Positions 24,301 through 27,836 of a stretch of 49,563 nucleotides of DNA are shown here, one piece after another. The DNA comes from Ramicandelaber brevisporus (taxonomy: Eukaryota; Kickxellomycota; Ramicandelaberales; Ramicandelaberaceae): assembly GCA_025201865.1 (NCBI GenBank), contig MU602693.1, forward strand, positions 37,433 to 86,995, in the 5' to 3' direction. The translations under genes were made by a program, and so were the position numbers. The notes under the pieces were generated by a model that was not told where the DNA came from, did no database searches, and saw only the letters and a program-made list of their open reading frames with translations. Each line of letters starts with the position of its first letter. Position 1 is the first letter of the stretch.

Positions 24301-25120
24301 GAGATTGATTCTGACTCCAACTGTTGCCACAAAGCTGCAAGGTGACTACCGAACTGGCAAGCGTCTGAACATGCGCAAGATTATTCCGTACATTGCCAGT
24401 CAGTATCGCAAGGACAAGATCTGGATGAGACGCACCAAGCCCGCCCAGCGCCAGTATCAAATCATGATTGCCATTGACGACTCCAAATCAATGCGCAATC
24501 AGTCGTCATCATCGTCTAAAGATGCCAGCACCCACAGCGGCAGCTCGACGATTACTCTGGCTCTGGAGACCCTCGCCCTTGTGTGGCGCGCCATGATGCA
24601 CGCCGAGGCAGGCCAGGTTTCTGTGGTCAGCTTTGGCGAGCGCACTCGTCTCCTGCATCCATTCGACCACCCACTGACCTCCGAAGCTGGTGCTCGCGTG
24701 ATTTCCCAGTTTGCGTTCGACCAAGATGCCACCAACGTAGCCAGCTTCATTGAGACCACCACAGCCATGTTCGAGCAAGCCCGTCGCACTCAATCCTCGG
24801 CCAACGGCTCCAAAGACCTGTGGCAGCTCCAGTTCATCATTTCCGATGCCATTTGTCACAGTCCGGAGCGCATCAAGGCGCTGGTTCGTAAGGCTGCCGA
24901 GGAACACCGCATCATGATGGTGTTTATCGTGATTGATAACGGCAAGCAGTCGATTACGGAGACGCAGGTTTATTCGGTGACTGGAAAGACCGTCAAGAGT
25001 ACTCCGTACATGGACACGTTCCCATTTGAGTACTATCTGGTAGTGAGAGAAATTGAGACTTTGCCGATTGTGTTGTCGGAATGCCTGCGCCAGTATTTTG
25101 CACTTATCAATGGCAATTAA
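6323..25120 (+). CDS. MDN1: Midasin (Rea1/Mdn1), dynein-like AAA+ ATPase of 60S ribosome assembly
   Basis: Giant ATPase that removes assembly factors (Ytm1, Rsa4) from pre-60S particles in the nucleolus and nucleus. The single 6265-residue frame is intronless. Six AAA+ modules are visible, with Walker A / Walker B at about residues 507 (GAIGTGKT)/571, 918 (GETGCGKT)/1125, 1409 (GPTSAGKT)/1479, 1750 (GEAGAGKT)/1825, 2149 (GSPGVGKS)/2243 and 2522 (GSSSSGKT)/2700. Walker B is DE in AAA2-5 but ED in AAA1 and EN in AAA6; degenerate end modules are expected for this family. A long helical linker follows, with Lys-rich, NLS-like stretches near 16165 and 19890. Next come a D/E-rich tail at about 5160-5925 and the MIDAS domain, with DDSKS at 6052-6056. 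Yeast (4910 aa) and human (5596 aa) proteins are shorter; low-complexity inserts account for at least part of the excess. The frame begins at a GTG at 6305, but the ATG at 6323 is the sensible start. Confidence 0.98.
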   Translation: MTQRNSGSNSGSSSNGRGATASRKRAAPSSAAAVAVSSTSDAAVSAGTSSLQSARESSSSSSAPSIAEQVSSRLANVSLLSSPPSPSASPTASASSVEDEQILDVFALNLPHVLRDISSLINAAYPSSTTTTTTTTTANTQPRHPPCVPVVMQFAESVSLAPQSPGRWSKCLDALSALLLVNVIHYEQIQHQPSTSHHQQQQQQHHQQSLPANAHHALFVALSTRLRPILFDLVGRWVNSDYSHIVELAGLNQNTQTRNVTALFNEMAAVAFSVLVPTTRHLQPLCAKFFSERSAALFDAIRPENLTGSSSSDMEQHAAALLRTALRCLLFSPQFFRSVLPLKALSDLLASTVSANGNQLSVDARYYAARCIAIDSQLSEAGAAAFIANYAACKDVPDHIALFDILERSRQIALVKTSLDANRINHENLLPSGSPLRIQPADLCPLTVPVCGILMMRNVDADGNSSRVADISQLPASERFILTQTAWRNMQKVALAVSIGAPVLVEGAIGTGKTALIHDLARQLGTETVMIHLGDQADSKALLGTYVSASRPGEFVFQLGVLARAVRDGQWVVFEDIDLAPADVLAILVPLIDKGKLVMPGRDECIVAHPRFRLLGTRRINITAGGGSSVDPQQNKMLSGRWSIVRTDALSRNEIVYAISQKYPVLSKITSQLVDLGTRLVDIVVGRQFSTMADSLSKSTNIPALTIESPVQAVEALGRVLAQSNRTFSQRDLFRWCARLDRLMTAGDGSSSSSSSLTGGSGKLAHVVQSHAYQSAQPSEPLREVVPNVDARMDIFAETMDCFCGMLPFTLSDPASKSAHVLLATCVGQLFGLDHTNVAVYLQRVPSLSTPSAHSGRANISAGPLMFGRAVLSHSSTYDMLSDKELQDGSFTLTRHASRLLEQLAVSVSLNENVLLVGETGCGKTTVIQRLAKMAGVKKLHVVNMSQQSELSDLVGGFKPVDARAVGAPLIDRFLELMGITFGLDNPQNKLYVNIMHKAMNSGNWKKVLSGFKKAIWSYIAQLAASAAAVANAKMVPPPTPTVEDVVQAVIKVTSAAAAAANVANQPVSKKSSSQSKLLSRSEDWKTFTADVIQFDNQLSASKEHAVAFRFVDGKLAEAVKNGDWILLDEINLASPDTLLGISGILQDAHAALTVAEGGDDNNTADDTGRGGSGSGGGVQVIKRHSMFRLFACMNPATDVSKRDLPQALRSRFTEYYVASPDSDEGDLKSIIRSYLKPILHVKTEDAVDRVAQCYSQLKELAQKHSIVDGAQQRPHYSLRSLTRALRFFSTLINQGWKHGHWYGLRDAIELSFITQLEPASQPAALNCLNKIVRDQSQQHEMDGTAGIRHTGDMVADLSRRYRIPFGPNEPPSFEQASRKYIFTPTVCGNLRSLLRAVSDNRLPILIQGPTSAGKTSLIEHLAWRFGHTFVRINNHLHTDIQQYLGSYVANSSADSGSSAPLMSFKDGALVNALRRGHWVVLDELNLAPSDVLEALNRLLDDNREILIPETGERVTPHENFRLFATQNPAGTTYAGRQQLSRAFRNRFAEMHFDEIPVSELAEILQGRCAIAPTTAKDLVKVYKELTAKRQGTRLFDTKHGFITLRDMFRWANRCKGSAMKEEVANHGYMLLAERVRNPEEKQIVRDALKTAFGVTVDEDRLYMGDTGYTFVSRNKSKTTAPSSATVDRSDDAAVMAEFAKNVPEYAAYCEMTDDDKRSMPPVAWTKSMRRLFVLVASALRANEPVLLVGEAGAGKTSVVQVLAAILGKELLAVNAHQNTEAADIIGGQRPVRQSSASSSGKGLFEWHDGPLVAALKSGDHFLFDEISLADDSVLERLNSVLESNGTLVLVEKADSTSSASAEGVDTVRQADGFRFLATMNPGGDAGKKELSPALRNRFTEIWVPSISDPADIAAIIEHRLKSPKLRGMHVGQRIIEFAAWLGVLAVHNLREPDGEPVHSFSAADLNAAAASLSMRDYLAWVSFLDATADFLGPSAAFEHGGCLVVLDRLGTGVASTSSGAAVSSNKPGSRDQRHSGPPALAQIAQILAVNPHRLAEVRARCIKRLRLIGSSLLSDGATAVDIIQDFSPSTCPVSVTTSHLSIGPFAVAIGSVEECSKPAFSFQAPTTYDNLLRLLRGMQLRKPILLEGSPGVGKSSIVEALAKSAGHRLVRINLSDQSDLADLFGSDMPVEQDQQPSADVGAAVVADADAMDIVADSSPADAQPLFAWRDAPFLAAVRNGDWVLLDEANLAPQTVLEGLNSILDHRGTVFIPELGISFTAHPGFRVFVAQNPLQQGGGRKGLPRSFVDRFTTVYVDALSKEDLRMICNNRFDAVIDRDTQELVLEFNERMADATSAASSGHRRGGGGNSSVKTRFGRAGAPWEFNLRDVFRWLDLVASHTSLGYNADVFLRMLYVHRMRTAEDRQHTIDLFEQVSKRSVKVIQETPTFAITPTTVTIGRAQYNRRVASSALLPDSSAGEGGSGSIHQQDTQQCSRILHSQLPALESLLFAVNQGFLSIVIGSSSSGKTSAIRWLAGVTGNRLLEFPMNSSVDTMELLGGFEQLDVRRHVAKAAKVLSELAGDVVRTALSTTPSSTAATSGVLQIVTSLKDACKLHLSSLDGSGLNPALQAIKSLISQLSSLGFSDSFSSADFIQRIVDVSAEVERVIRLVASSTASGGARGRFEWCDGVLIDAVENGHWLLVENANTCAASVLDRLNSLFELNGRIVVSERGLSMDGNVIEVHPHPQFRMFMTVDPSAAGELSRAMRNRGVEIVFLDSAVDAIDEAAVARSAGGSILAPVSPSNENGGGSLRDVYRQHALLSELHERGASVLNVPTSSDSAAVDLASRFISYLSSSAGVTPFNGDLALIPGELTMGSGLWMAALRAQLVDFVLASPSSEQQSLVLFNAVTDFIMNRFATHSSTATQVYGLEECGRLLNYLVGDKHSLTSGSHPSAHLVHVLQAAMAAAHNVSDGFENGNAPRLMAFRALASALLEHASLDTNVVQASATRQLREMSLLQLSYCLFSGRFLRAQLEDALYSSSSSSDGSAIQQQSSEHLELVSALYPVIQQQSISFIQQLLRVLIIAPKADGSSMDIVQYTEDMLFALREVIAVVSEPPHAEQQNGFDMTRVAFAFGRFGRELSRLASAATSLGADEVSSNASVLNASVADVLRQLDLSAVRTMKMVWQALYPVFFGSRATIAIAKSIHPELSDLATRLYTASAKLDEYGGSSNNTIRFDSEKRRSLAKAKSEAVEAVAMLVAAGDRLTSAKAIVHANTAQKSKKNKKDLAGDSEAALSHMLQKLEEIVKHIEELIASTCVIEAATDDKKKADEEMLPINDTDAEDGELELSDIQGAYNDALADILAVLQDSAVARSELNALSLLSQFSIAASGRKNVIRDDTADALADVSELMVNSGNRAVWDSARLKQLLWLVSSSTQSSNASGRSLTSISGEAKRALLESLWSLRPIASRNPMFTPHGLDISPAALEAHNEAKQHQQSAMVVLGGGRLSGPAVALLVPTSTMAVFDLAALQTKTPAACAISLESAIKSSMENLLTAATPSALSSSDGNAMLSILIDLFVQLMTFLVQQQGNEAGASSALNELIERADPETLPDFAMAASSLLNGLKASTSSSALNYAKQALDALRNLSTDKSSVMWLGRCWLSTGLALLHLYVPRFAIDPAVESQHDLVLAKRRDVEIRAEIEAREALELAVRGERSDWSSERAQKRQLKLEELASEIARLTRAGAATALTRSSSSASTGSSSGILLLAEAHAEMRAVISTLLRPDILERFIGNLSNTASMEGVIAQESVMQDSLARIVRRLGSDKFDALADIVHPALLFIHAVRFGTRMSVASIGTRKTLSSGDDSSRVQSLAAINTAPLSLTVKSWQPPKPPMPLKDMSNSMLQSYVAATLEQIHERILITLAGGQMPSSHALPLIQYVHVLLDTFVQRWEAAERSKALKEEQEKSLYKTQTHEGLDADVLGDEDEINRRGLQSLFPSFADEMAEIAATAETERDVLNDPTGSSGTASKKSPSASSLTVDPVCAKRIATAHASIFRLLSASVSSSTAAAPSNVATASSQMIRDHQLVHQLVRPAMDALQAVEFDSSLTAQLPLSSGADSTLYASHLVSLNHMLLTVSPPTASTKGKKQRNFYHDGQPDVVRSKLVPILERFISKANGYLHNYDNAALRQLVVIVTRVLTAFPIATTPLAKYVAGVELILVKSTEWTPYEPGQLLKRERDELTDLIVEWRTSEISGWQTILNDEMARAGMQAVANRWWFHLHQVIFSSISPPQHDEDEMDVDDDATSEQPRSLDEMVQLLDAFIMNAPCSEFAPRLALIDAFACQLQVLCASADSSSDASATAVVIRAHNILRNMFVRYAPAALSVLTHMDRIGKPIAKGFIEKLQVFRLSDKNLDALQETTRKSHNQVWRCVRQYRENVLSAPVMPVLQQLFAEDATAAAAKAVLEPDAVAEGVKALEALMVSTASDAFLQHSSSANAVSAPGLRRRNKQLEQLRKQAAKNKKNKKTSKKKKQQSVAETESPLGDGNSIKAVLRPIKAADSIVLPSSPSDDASLINLQDARLQGALAELPQDPLKYASRYLSWLQPSADGKLGWLTATMQLVAHGADDMAATILSEIDRLRAEDDNVPPHIMNIEDKEKRKSALNSFHNNRRKVKERLFGTLLNTLKRIGLSQSRPRKDVIELHSNHAYLAEQQLPNVTQAIEMSRIMLHQQPIKQGEGDESQEETSETLSVWTNANALYGKFLARAQFMRDVAQSASKLPRGITPHQAMQCHGILESFVKLILEQRTQLHSLSETISKFAANSNWTHSVAADLPSKSATSHLAALKQWIDGVKLSMLQCTAAVSATESVLAIGNLVAADLNALISQCDSTKQQIDSLYRVSVAFPSFSHSESCAVVSMSAVEPLAAACSDLSERILSKLDSEDVHSSAPIKCIVAPLVYLTKQLPAEPTVQSSGNAVDAAIESVKTLGSTLRSVIVAAQEAYKASSMDVSAALKVDGIESGDDAQSADDVDVDSDSELVLADKALTSTVSRTSAVISTLRLTEISEHINAAGHIIAQCDFTTTAATAAADSEAVSVLRGLIEQVRAMLTIHLTLSTHVLDSTVRLHSRALKLAYVATNTLVTVLQRGYCSSSEESGDGEGDGEGEGSSSGSGKFETGTGMGEGDTSGAKNVSNEIENEDEIAGAHRPDQEEEEDSKQSKKDKPKPQEDEDAIEMDDDFDGEIGDADLEEETEEERKKRQQQHGSDDEEDDDDENDLDDQVGEIDANDPNAIDEKMWADNEDDNQQDGSDQSNEPEKQSRAEATESTGNVDIVAKEDDGNEPDNDEQDKRQGDKSKSDKQKKKKPQSADNEQKGDDEEGAEGAEGEEGSGDDEDGDDEEGDEEGDEDEDAPARQPHAAPMTDAPQTEMLDLEDDMDMDVSDDDEENEKNQQQGDDSEEGMNDDGMDMDQPEDDLSKLAGETKRHGGDDEEDESREVDEAELQDEAGETKRHGGDDEEDESREVDEAELQDEQDDDAANRDVPSNESPEDAPEQDKDDEEAMGEGEAAGDDGDEEEEEDSADADDSAPGEKQRSFGHSADVGQKSQTSDGSRSTGASRSAGGGANDGDDENEEDSAESEEPAEDDASADASADQDASGSSGGGGGDDKPQSRRGASEKPPAKSAKSKADQNQQNQRQQPKTRNLDRHPNPYESLADALDKWKSRLNIIDEDDEEKKDEADGRIAEESPELDQQNEEQDEDAMDVDTRDDFELARQGEKHDTLTAADVDMEHVQRGLDLDTADMDSDDEDDDRVADGDAMDIDDANTKQQQQQQSGDDVDDLHQKLLDDINFESANGDDADEDDGSGSKMRRPPPGSSMKAQFGDGSDDNDDDGRDREDGVTEGGNRRRDAHDDDAAEDVEVEFIESEPVDLDALRADVDSQIADWLSAGRGGTDDEADQLARRQQRAIELWRKYEHLTNDLAHSLTESLRLILTPTVATKLQGDYRTGKRLNMRKIIPYIASQYRKDKIWMRRTKPAQRQYQIMIAIDDSKSMRNQSSSSSKDASTHSGSSTITLALETLALVWRAMMHAEAGQVSVVSFGERTRLLHPFDHPLTSEAGARVISQFAFDQDATNVASFIETTTAMFEQARRTQSSANGSKDLWQLQFIISDAICHSPERIKALVRKAAEEHRIMMVFIVIDNGKQSITETQVYSVTGKTVKSTPYMDTFPFEYYLVVREIETLPIVLSECLRQYFALINGN
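6704..6733. repeat. (ACT)n trinucleotide run inside MDN1
   Basis: A run of ACT/ACA codons encodes about a dozen consecutive Thr residues in the low-complexity N-terminal part of midasin. Length variation here would stay in frame. Confidence 0.85.
21796..24100 (+). other. Region coding for the acidic D/E-rich segment of midasin
   Basis: About 770 codons dominated by GAT/GAA/GAC/GAG and interrupted by Ser/Gly/Gln stretches. In the midasin family this acidic tail is a flexible tether between the ATPase-linker body and the C-terminal MIDAS domain. The repetitive GA-rich DNA is prone to replication slippage; an 81-bp tandem duplication sits within it. Confidence 0.9.
22769..22930 (+). repeat. Perfect 81-bp tandem duplication in the MDN1 acidic segment
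   Basis: Two adjacent copies, 22769-22849 and 22850-22930, are identical over all 81 bases, including synonymous positions. Each encodes 27 residues beginning AGETKRHGGDDEED and ending AELQDE, in frame. The identity points to a very recent duplication or an assembly artefact. Confidence 0.97.
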
Positions 25121-25211
25121 GTAAAAAGTAGTGTGTTTGTTTGTTTCTTATTGAATAGTTATGTTTGTCTTATAATTGACTTAAATGAAAGATGAAGACC
25201 AAGACGGGACA
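25121..25211. other. Convergent 3' spacer MDN1 / phosphoesterase
   Basis: A 91-bp AT-rich spacer in which two convergent transcripts must end. The 3' UTRs probably overlap. Nothing else is seen. Confidence 0.5.
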
Positions 25212-26081
25212 TTAAACAAGTGACTTGAACGGAGTAGCAGTGGCATCGTTGCGGCCAAGGTTACCGAGACTCCAGTTGTCTTCAATAGTGCGGAGCAACG
25301 AGTAGTGGTTGTACGGCGTCGAGTCGGTCGTTCCTGGCTTGACACCCTTGCCCAGGATTGCCGTGTACACCGTGTTATCGCCCTCGGAGTCATCTTCATC
25401 AAACGTCAGCACAAAGGCTGTGTCCTGCGCCAGGTTTGGATCATTCATCAACGTTGGCAGCAGTCCTTTCAGCCAGTTGCTCGCGTAGCTCAGACTTGTG
25501 TCATGTCCATCGTTGTTCATATCCGGAGTGTAGAACGAATACTGCGGTACAGCGTTGTTTGCCAGATCCAGTGGCAGCTGCTTCTCTGCATTAACAATCT
25601 TGGCGCACCACGCCGCATTGTTCTGCACGTTGACATACGAGATGAATGGATTGTGCTTGCGGCGATACGCGCCTGACGAGCTCGTCTTGGAGCAGCCTCC
25701 GGGGTACTTTTCTTGATACGATTTCCAGGAAACACCCTTCGCCTCCAGCAAGTCAACAATGGACTTGTCCTTGATGTTGTAGTTGGAATTGGAGGTCACG
25801 CCGCCGTTACTACCGTACGTCAGGGTGATATAGTTGGGCTGGGACGGGTGTGTCATCGCCTTGTAGTTGGTGAGAAGGAGACCTTGGCCGGCGAGTTGCT
25901 TGAAGTACGGGTCGGTTATGACCTGGTCAAACGCCATGTTTTCAAACACGATGATAAAGACACGGTTGAAGTGAGTGCCGGGGACAAGGGCAGCCGGAGC
26001 GGGAGCAGGAGCAGGAACGGCCAGCACAGATGTGGTAGTGGCGAGACCAAGTGCAGCAAGAGCGGCAATGTTGAAGCGCAT
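25212..26081 (-). CDS. Secreted phosphoesterase-family protein (PF04185; acid-phosphatase-like)
   Basis: A 289-residue protein of the phosphoesterase family that includes fungal extracellular acid phosphatases and bacterial phospholipase C. A signal peptide (residues 1 to about 21, MRFNIAALAALG...) is followed by an Ala-Pro repeat. Family motifs are present: FENMAFDQV (E47/N48), HPSQPNY at 78-84, FDEDDSEGDN with the DEDD cluster at 228-231, and NHYSLLRTIED at 258-268. It probably hydrolyses phosphomonoesters, or possibly phospholipids, outside the cell; the substrate cannot be told from sequence. The frame is open to 26093 with a TTG, but the ATG at 26079-26081 gives a clean signal peptide. 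A TATAAAG element lies about 110 bp upstream. It is convergent with MDN1, and a second secreted-protein gene follows upstream on the same strand. Confidence 0.88.
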   Translation of the reverse strand: MRFNIAALAALGLATTTSVLAVPAPAPAPAALVPGTHFNRVFIIVFENMAFDQVITDPYFKQLAGQGLLLTNYKAMTHPSQPNYITLTYGSNGGVTSNSNYNIKDKSIVDLLEAKGVSWKSYQEKYPGGCSKTSSSGAYRRKHNPFISYVNVQNNAAWCAKIVNAEKQLPLDLANNAVPQYSFYTPDMNNDGHDTSLSYASNWLKGLLPTLMNDPNLAQDTAFVLTFDEDDSEGDNTVYTAILGKGVKPGTTDSTPYNHYSLLRTIEDNWSLGNLGRNDATATPFKSLV

Positions 26082-26825
26082 GCTTGTTATCAAACGGGAG
26101 ATGGGAGAGGGTAAATGTGGGATAGGTGAGTGCTAGAGGGGAGGAATGATGAAGATGCAGAGAAAAGGTTGGTTTGGACAGTACATTCAACTTTATATTG
26201 TTGCAACACGGAGGCTACAGAGCTGTGACGAGGTGTGCTTTGCAGGCTGTTGCTTCTACATGCCACAAGAGCATCAATCAACCCGCATGGAGTTTCCTTT
26301 TTCAGTCGGGTAGCATCGACATCATGGGCTACAAAAGCAATCGAAGGAAGATTCGACCACACACGTGCACCAAACTTCAATGTTTTCGTCAAGCTGCGAA
26401 GCATGCGCGTGGAATGCTTCTTTGTGTTAGAAAAGAACGAAAAGAAACCCATACGGTTGTACCTTGTTTGTGCGAGTATTCACAGAATGTTCATCGAACT
26501 GACTGACCGCGTGCTGGGTGAACGAACAAACCGAAACGGTGATACGAAATATGGTAAGTTTGATTGCACATGAACATTGCACAACTGTACACGAGGTCAA
26601 CACAAGCATACAACATGCTATCACTTTCAGGTAAGTTAGTCTTCGTTAAAGAAAGAAAAGTTATTGTCAAACTGGATATACATTGAACGGATTGTATGAT
26701 TCCAGTGACATTGTTTAGAGTCGAACAAGAATAGGATTCGTATTCAAAACAAGGTGAAAAATTGAGGAGCAAAGGTTGTGTTTAAAACAAAGGCACGAAT
26801 ACTAATGCAACGGGTGTGCTTGTAT
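26082..26825. other. Gene-free stretch, 744 bp
   Basis: Upstream region of the phosphoesterase gene and downstream region of the small cysteine-rich gene. It holds the TATA element at 26191-26197. Overlapping open frames of about 60-120 codons exist on both strands, but none shows a domain, a signal peptide or a protein-like composition. I see no RNA gene. Confidence 0.5.
26191..26197 (-). promoter_or_regulatory. TATA box of the phosphoesterase gene
   Basis: TATAAAG on the minus strand, about 110 bp upstream of the ATG, a plausible distance for a short 5' leader. Confidence 0.55.
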
Positions 26826-27050
26826 TTAGCAAGGGCCAGCGCATTTATGACCTTCCAAAGCGCATTGAGTAATAGGTATACACGGATAGTTTATATGATC
26901 CCAGCAATCGCAGTAGCCTATTTTGGCGACAACTGGAGCAGAGTCTGGCTTGACAGCGGCTGGCACGGTCGGGCTTGAATCTGAACCTGGTGCACCAGAG
27001 ACAGCAGCGGCGAAAAGCACAGCGACGGCAACGAAATGGGCAGTCTTCAT
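26826..27050 (-). CDS. Small secreted cysteine-rich protein
   Basis: A 74-residue preprotein. Residues 1 to about 19 form a clear signal peptide (MKTAHFVAVAVLFAAAVSG). A Pro/Ser/Ala-rich spacer follows, then a compact C-terminal module with six cysteines at 47, 49, 57, 63, 70 and 74 (C-x-C-x7-C-x5-C-x6-C-x3-C), the last being the final residue. An even cysteine number in a secreted peptide suggests three disulfides. I do not recognise the family. The size and layout resemble fungal small secreted proteins or effector-like peptides, but no function can be assigned. A TATAAATA box lies about 100 bp upstream. The adjacent phosphoesterase on the same strand is also secreted. Confidence 0.72.
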   Translation of the reverse strand: MKTAHFVAVAVLFAAAVSGAPGSDSSPTVPAAVKPDSAPVVAKIGYCDCWDHINYPCIPITQCALEGHKCAGPC

Positions 27051-27152
27051 CTTGAGTATACTTGTGTGAATAGATGAGGAAAGGCGAGCTTATGGAGAGA
27101 ATTGTTGTGCAAAAGCCAAATAACTCGTGCAATCACCATCAAATGTGGCCAG

Positions 27153-27160
27153 TATTTATA
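27153..27160 (-). promoter_or_regulatory. TATA box of the small cysteine-rich gene
   Basis: TATAAATA on the minus strand, about 103 bp upstream of the ATG at 27050. The match and spacing support the small ORF being a real transcription unit. Confidence 0.6.
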
Positions 27161-27188
27161 ACTTCTCAGACAAACCTGTTGAGGTAGG

Positions 27189-27395
27189 CGAGTGGGTGGA
27201 TGAATAATAGTATATTGGCTGATTCCTTGTTAGAGTGGTGCCCGTAGCAAAATGTAGACTGGCTTCTCAATTTGATGTGATGGGGGTGAGTAAAGTATTG
27301 CTTGCTTTCGCGGTGAGATGGCTTCAGTGACAAAATGGTGACTGACTCTTTGATGAGATGAACGTGAGCAAAGTGTTGGCTGAACACTTGCTGTA
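27189..27395. repeat. Degenerate tandem repeat, about 65-75 bp units
   Basis: Two units align well by eye. Both contain a CAAAATG-type block, then GACTGRCTT-like sequence, then TGATGTGATGGGGGTGAGTAAAGTATTG in one and TGATGAGATGAACGTGAGCAAAGTGTTG in the other. A third, shorter and more diverged unit precedes them (GGTGGATGAATAATAGTATATTGGCTG). The boundaries are approximate. Confidence 0.5.
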
Positions 27396-27497
27396 GAAAC
27401 ATGTGGAATCACACTCTGTTTTTCACTGTGTGAGACAGTGTGAGGTTCATACGAGTTGGATGGGAATCAATTAAAGTTGTGCAGCTTTCCCAATCTT

Positions 27498-27561
27498 CTT
27501 CTTTTCGCGGTTGTTCACCTCACCTTTCTCACTCCCTGCTGTTGCCAGACGCGAAAAGAAG
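27498..27561. repeat. 12-bp perfect inverted repeat, 40-bp loop
   Basis: CTTCTTTTCGCG at 27498-27509 is exactly complementary to CGCGAAAAGAAG at 27550-27561. Flanking bases extend the match imperfectly, with a 3-base slip. It lies between two minus-strand genes and could be a paired protein-binding site or a transcript hairpin. Confidence 0.6.
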
Positions 27562-27836
27562 ATGGTGTCTCGGATCCAATTTCATACAACTTGCTACGCA
27601 GCCTGAAAGGTTAACTTGATCCTAAGTTCTCAGTCCTCGTTGCTGTCACAGCATGCTGCCTGATGAGTTAATGGATATGAGTAGAAGCGACTAAAACAAT
27701 TCGATTCTTAGTTTGCATTGCATTCACTCTAGAGAGCCTATTCTGGATCCAGGCAGATCTGCTCAATTATAGAAAGAAGAAAACATAAAGTATTTAATAA
27801 AATAAAATGGAATGAAATGAAAACTAAAGATTATTG

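Larger units (their letters stand above)
27051..27836. other. Gene-free stretch, 786 bp, with degenerate repeats and inverted repeats
   Basis: Promoter side of the cysteine-rich gene and 3' side of the nucleoporin gene. It contains diverged tandem units (27189-27395), a CACTGTGTG-type imperfect hairpin near 27420-27450 and a 12-bp inverted repeat (27498-27509 / 27550-27561). No convincing coding sequence or tRNA is seen. Confidence 0.5.

Noticed and set aside
26090-26573. Overlapping 110-120-codon frames on both strands upstream of the phosphoesterase
   Set aside because: They overlap each other and the TATA element, and have no protein-like features.
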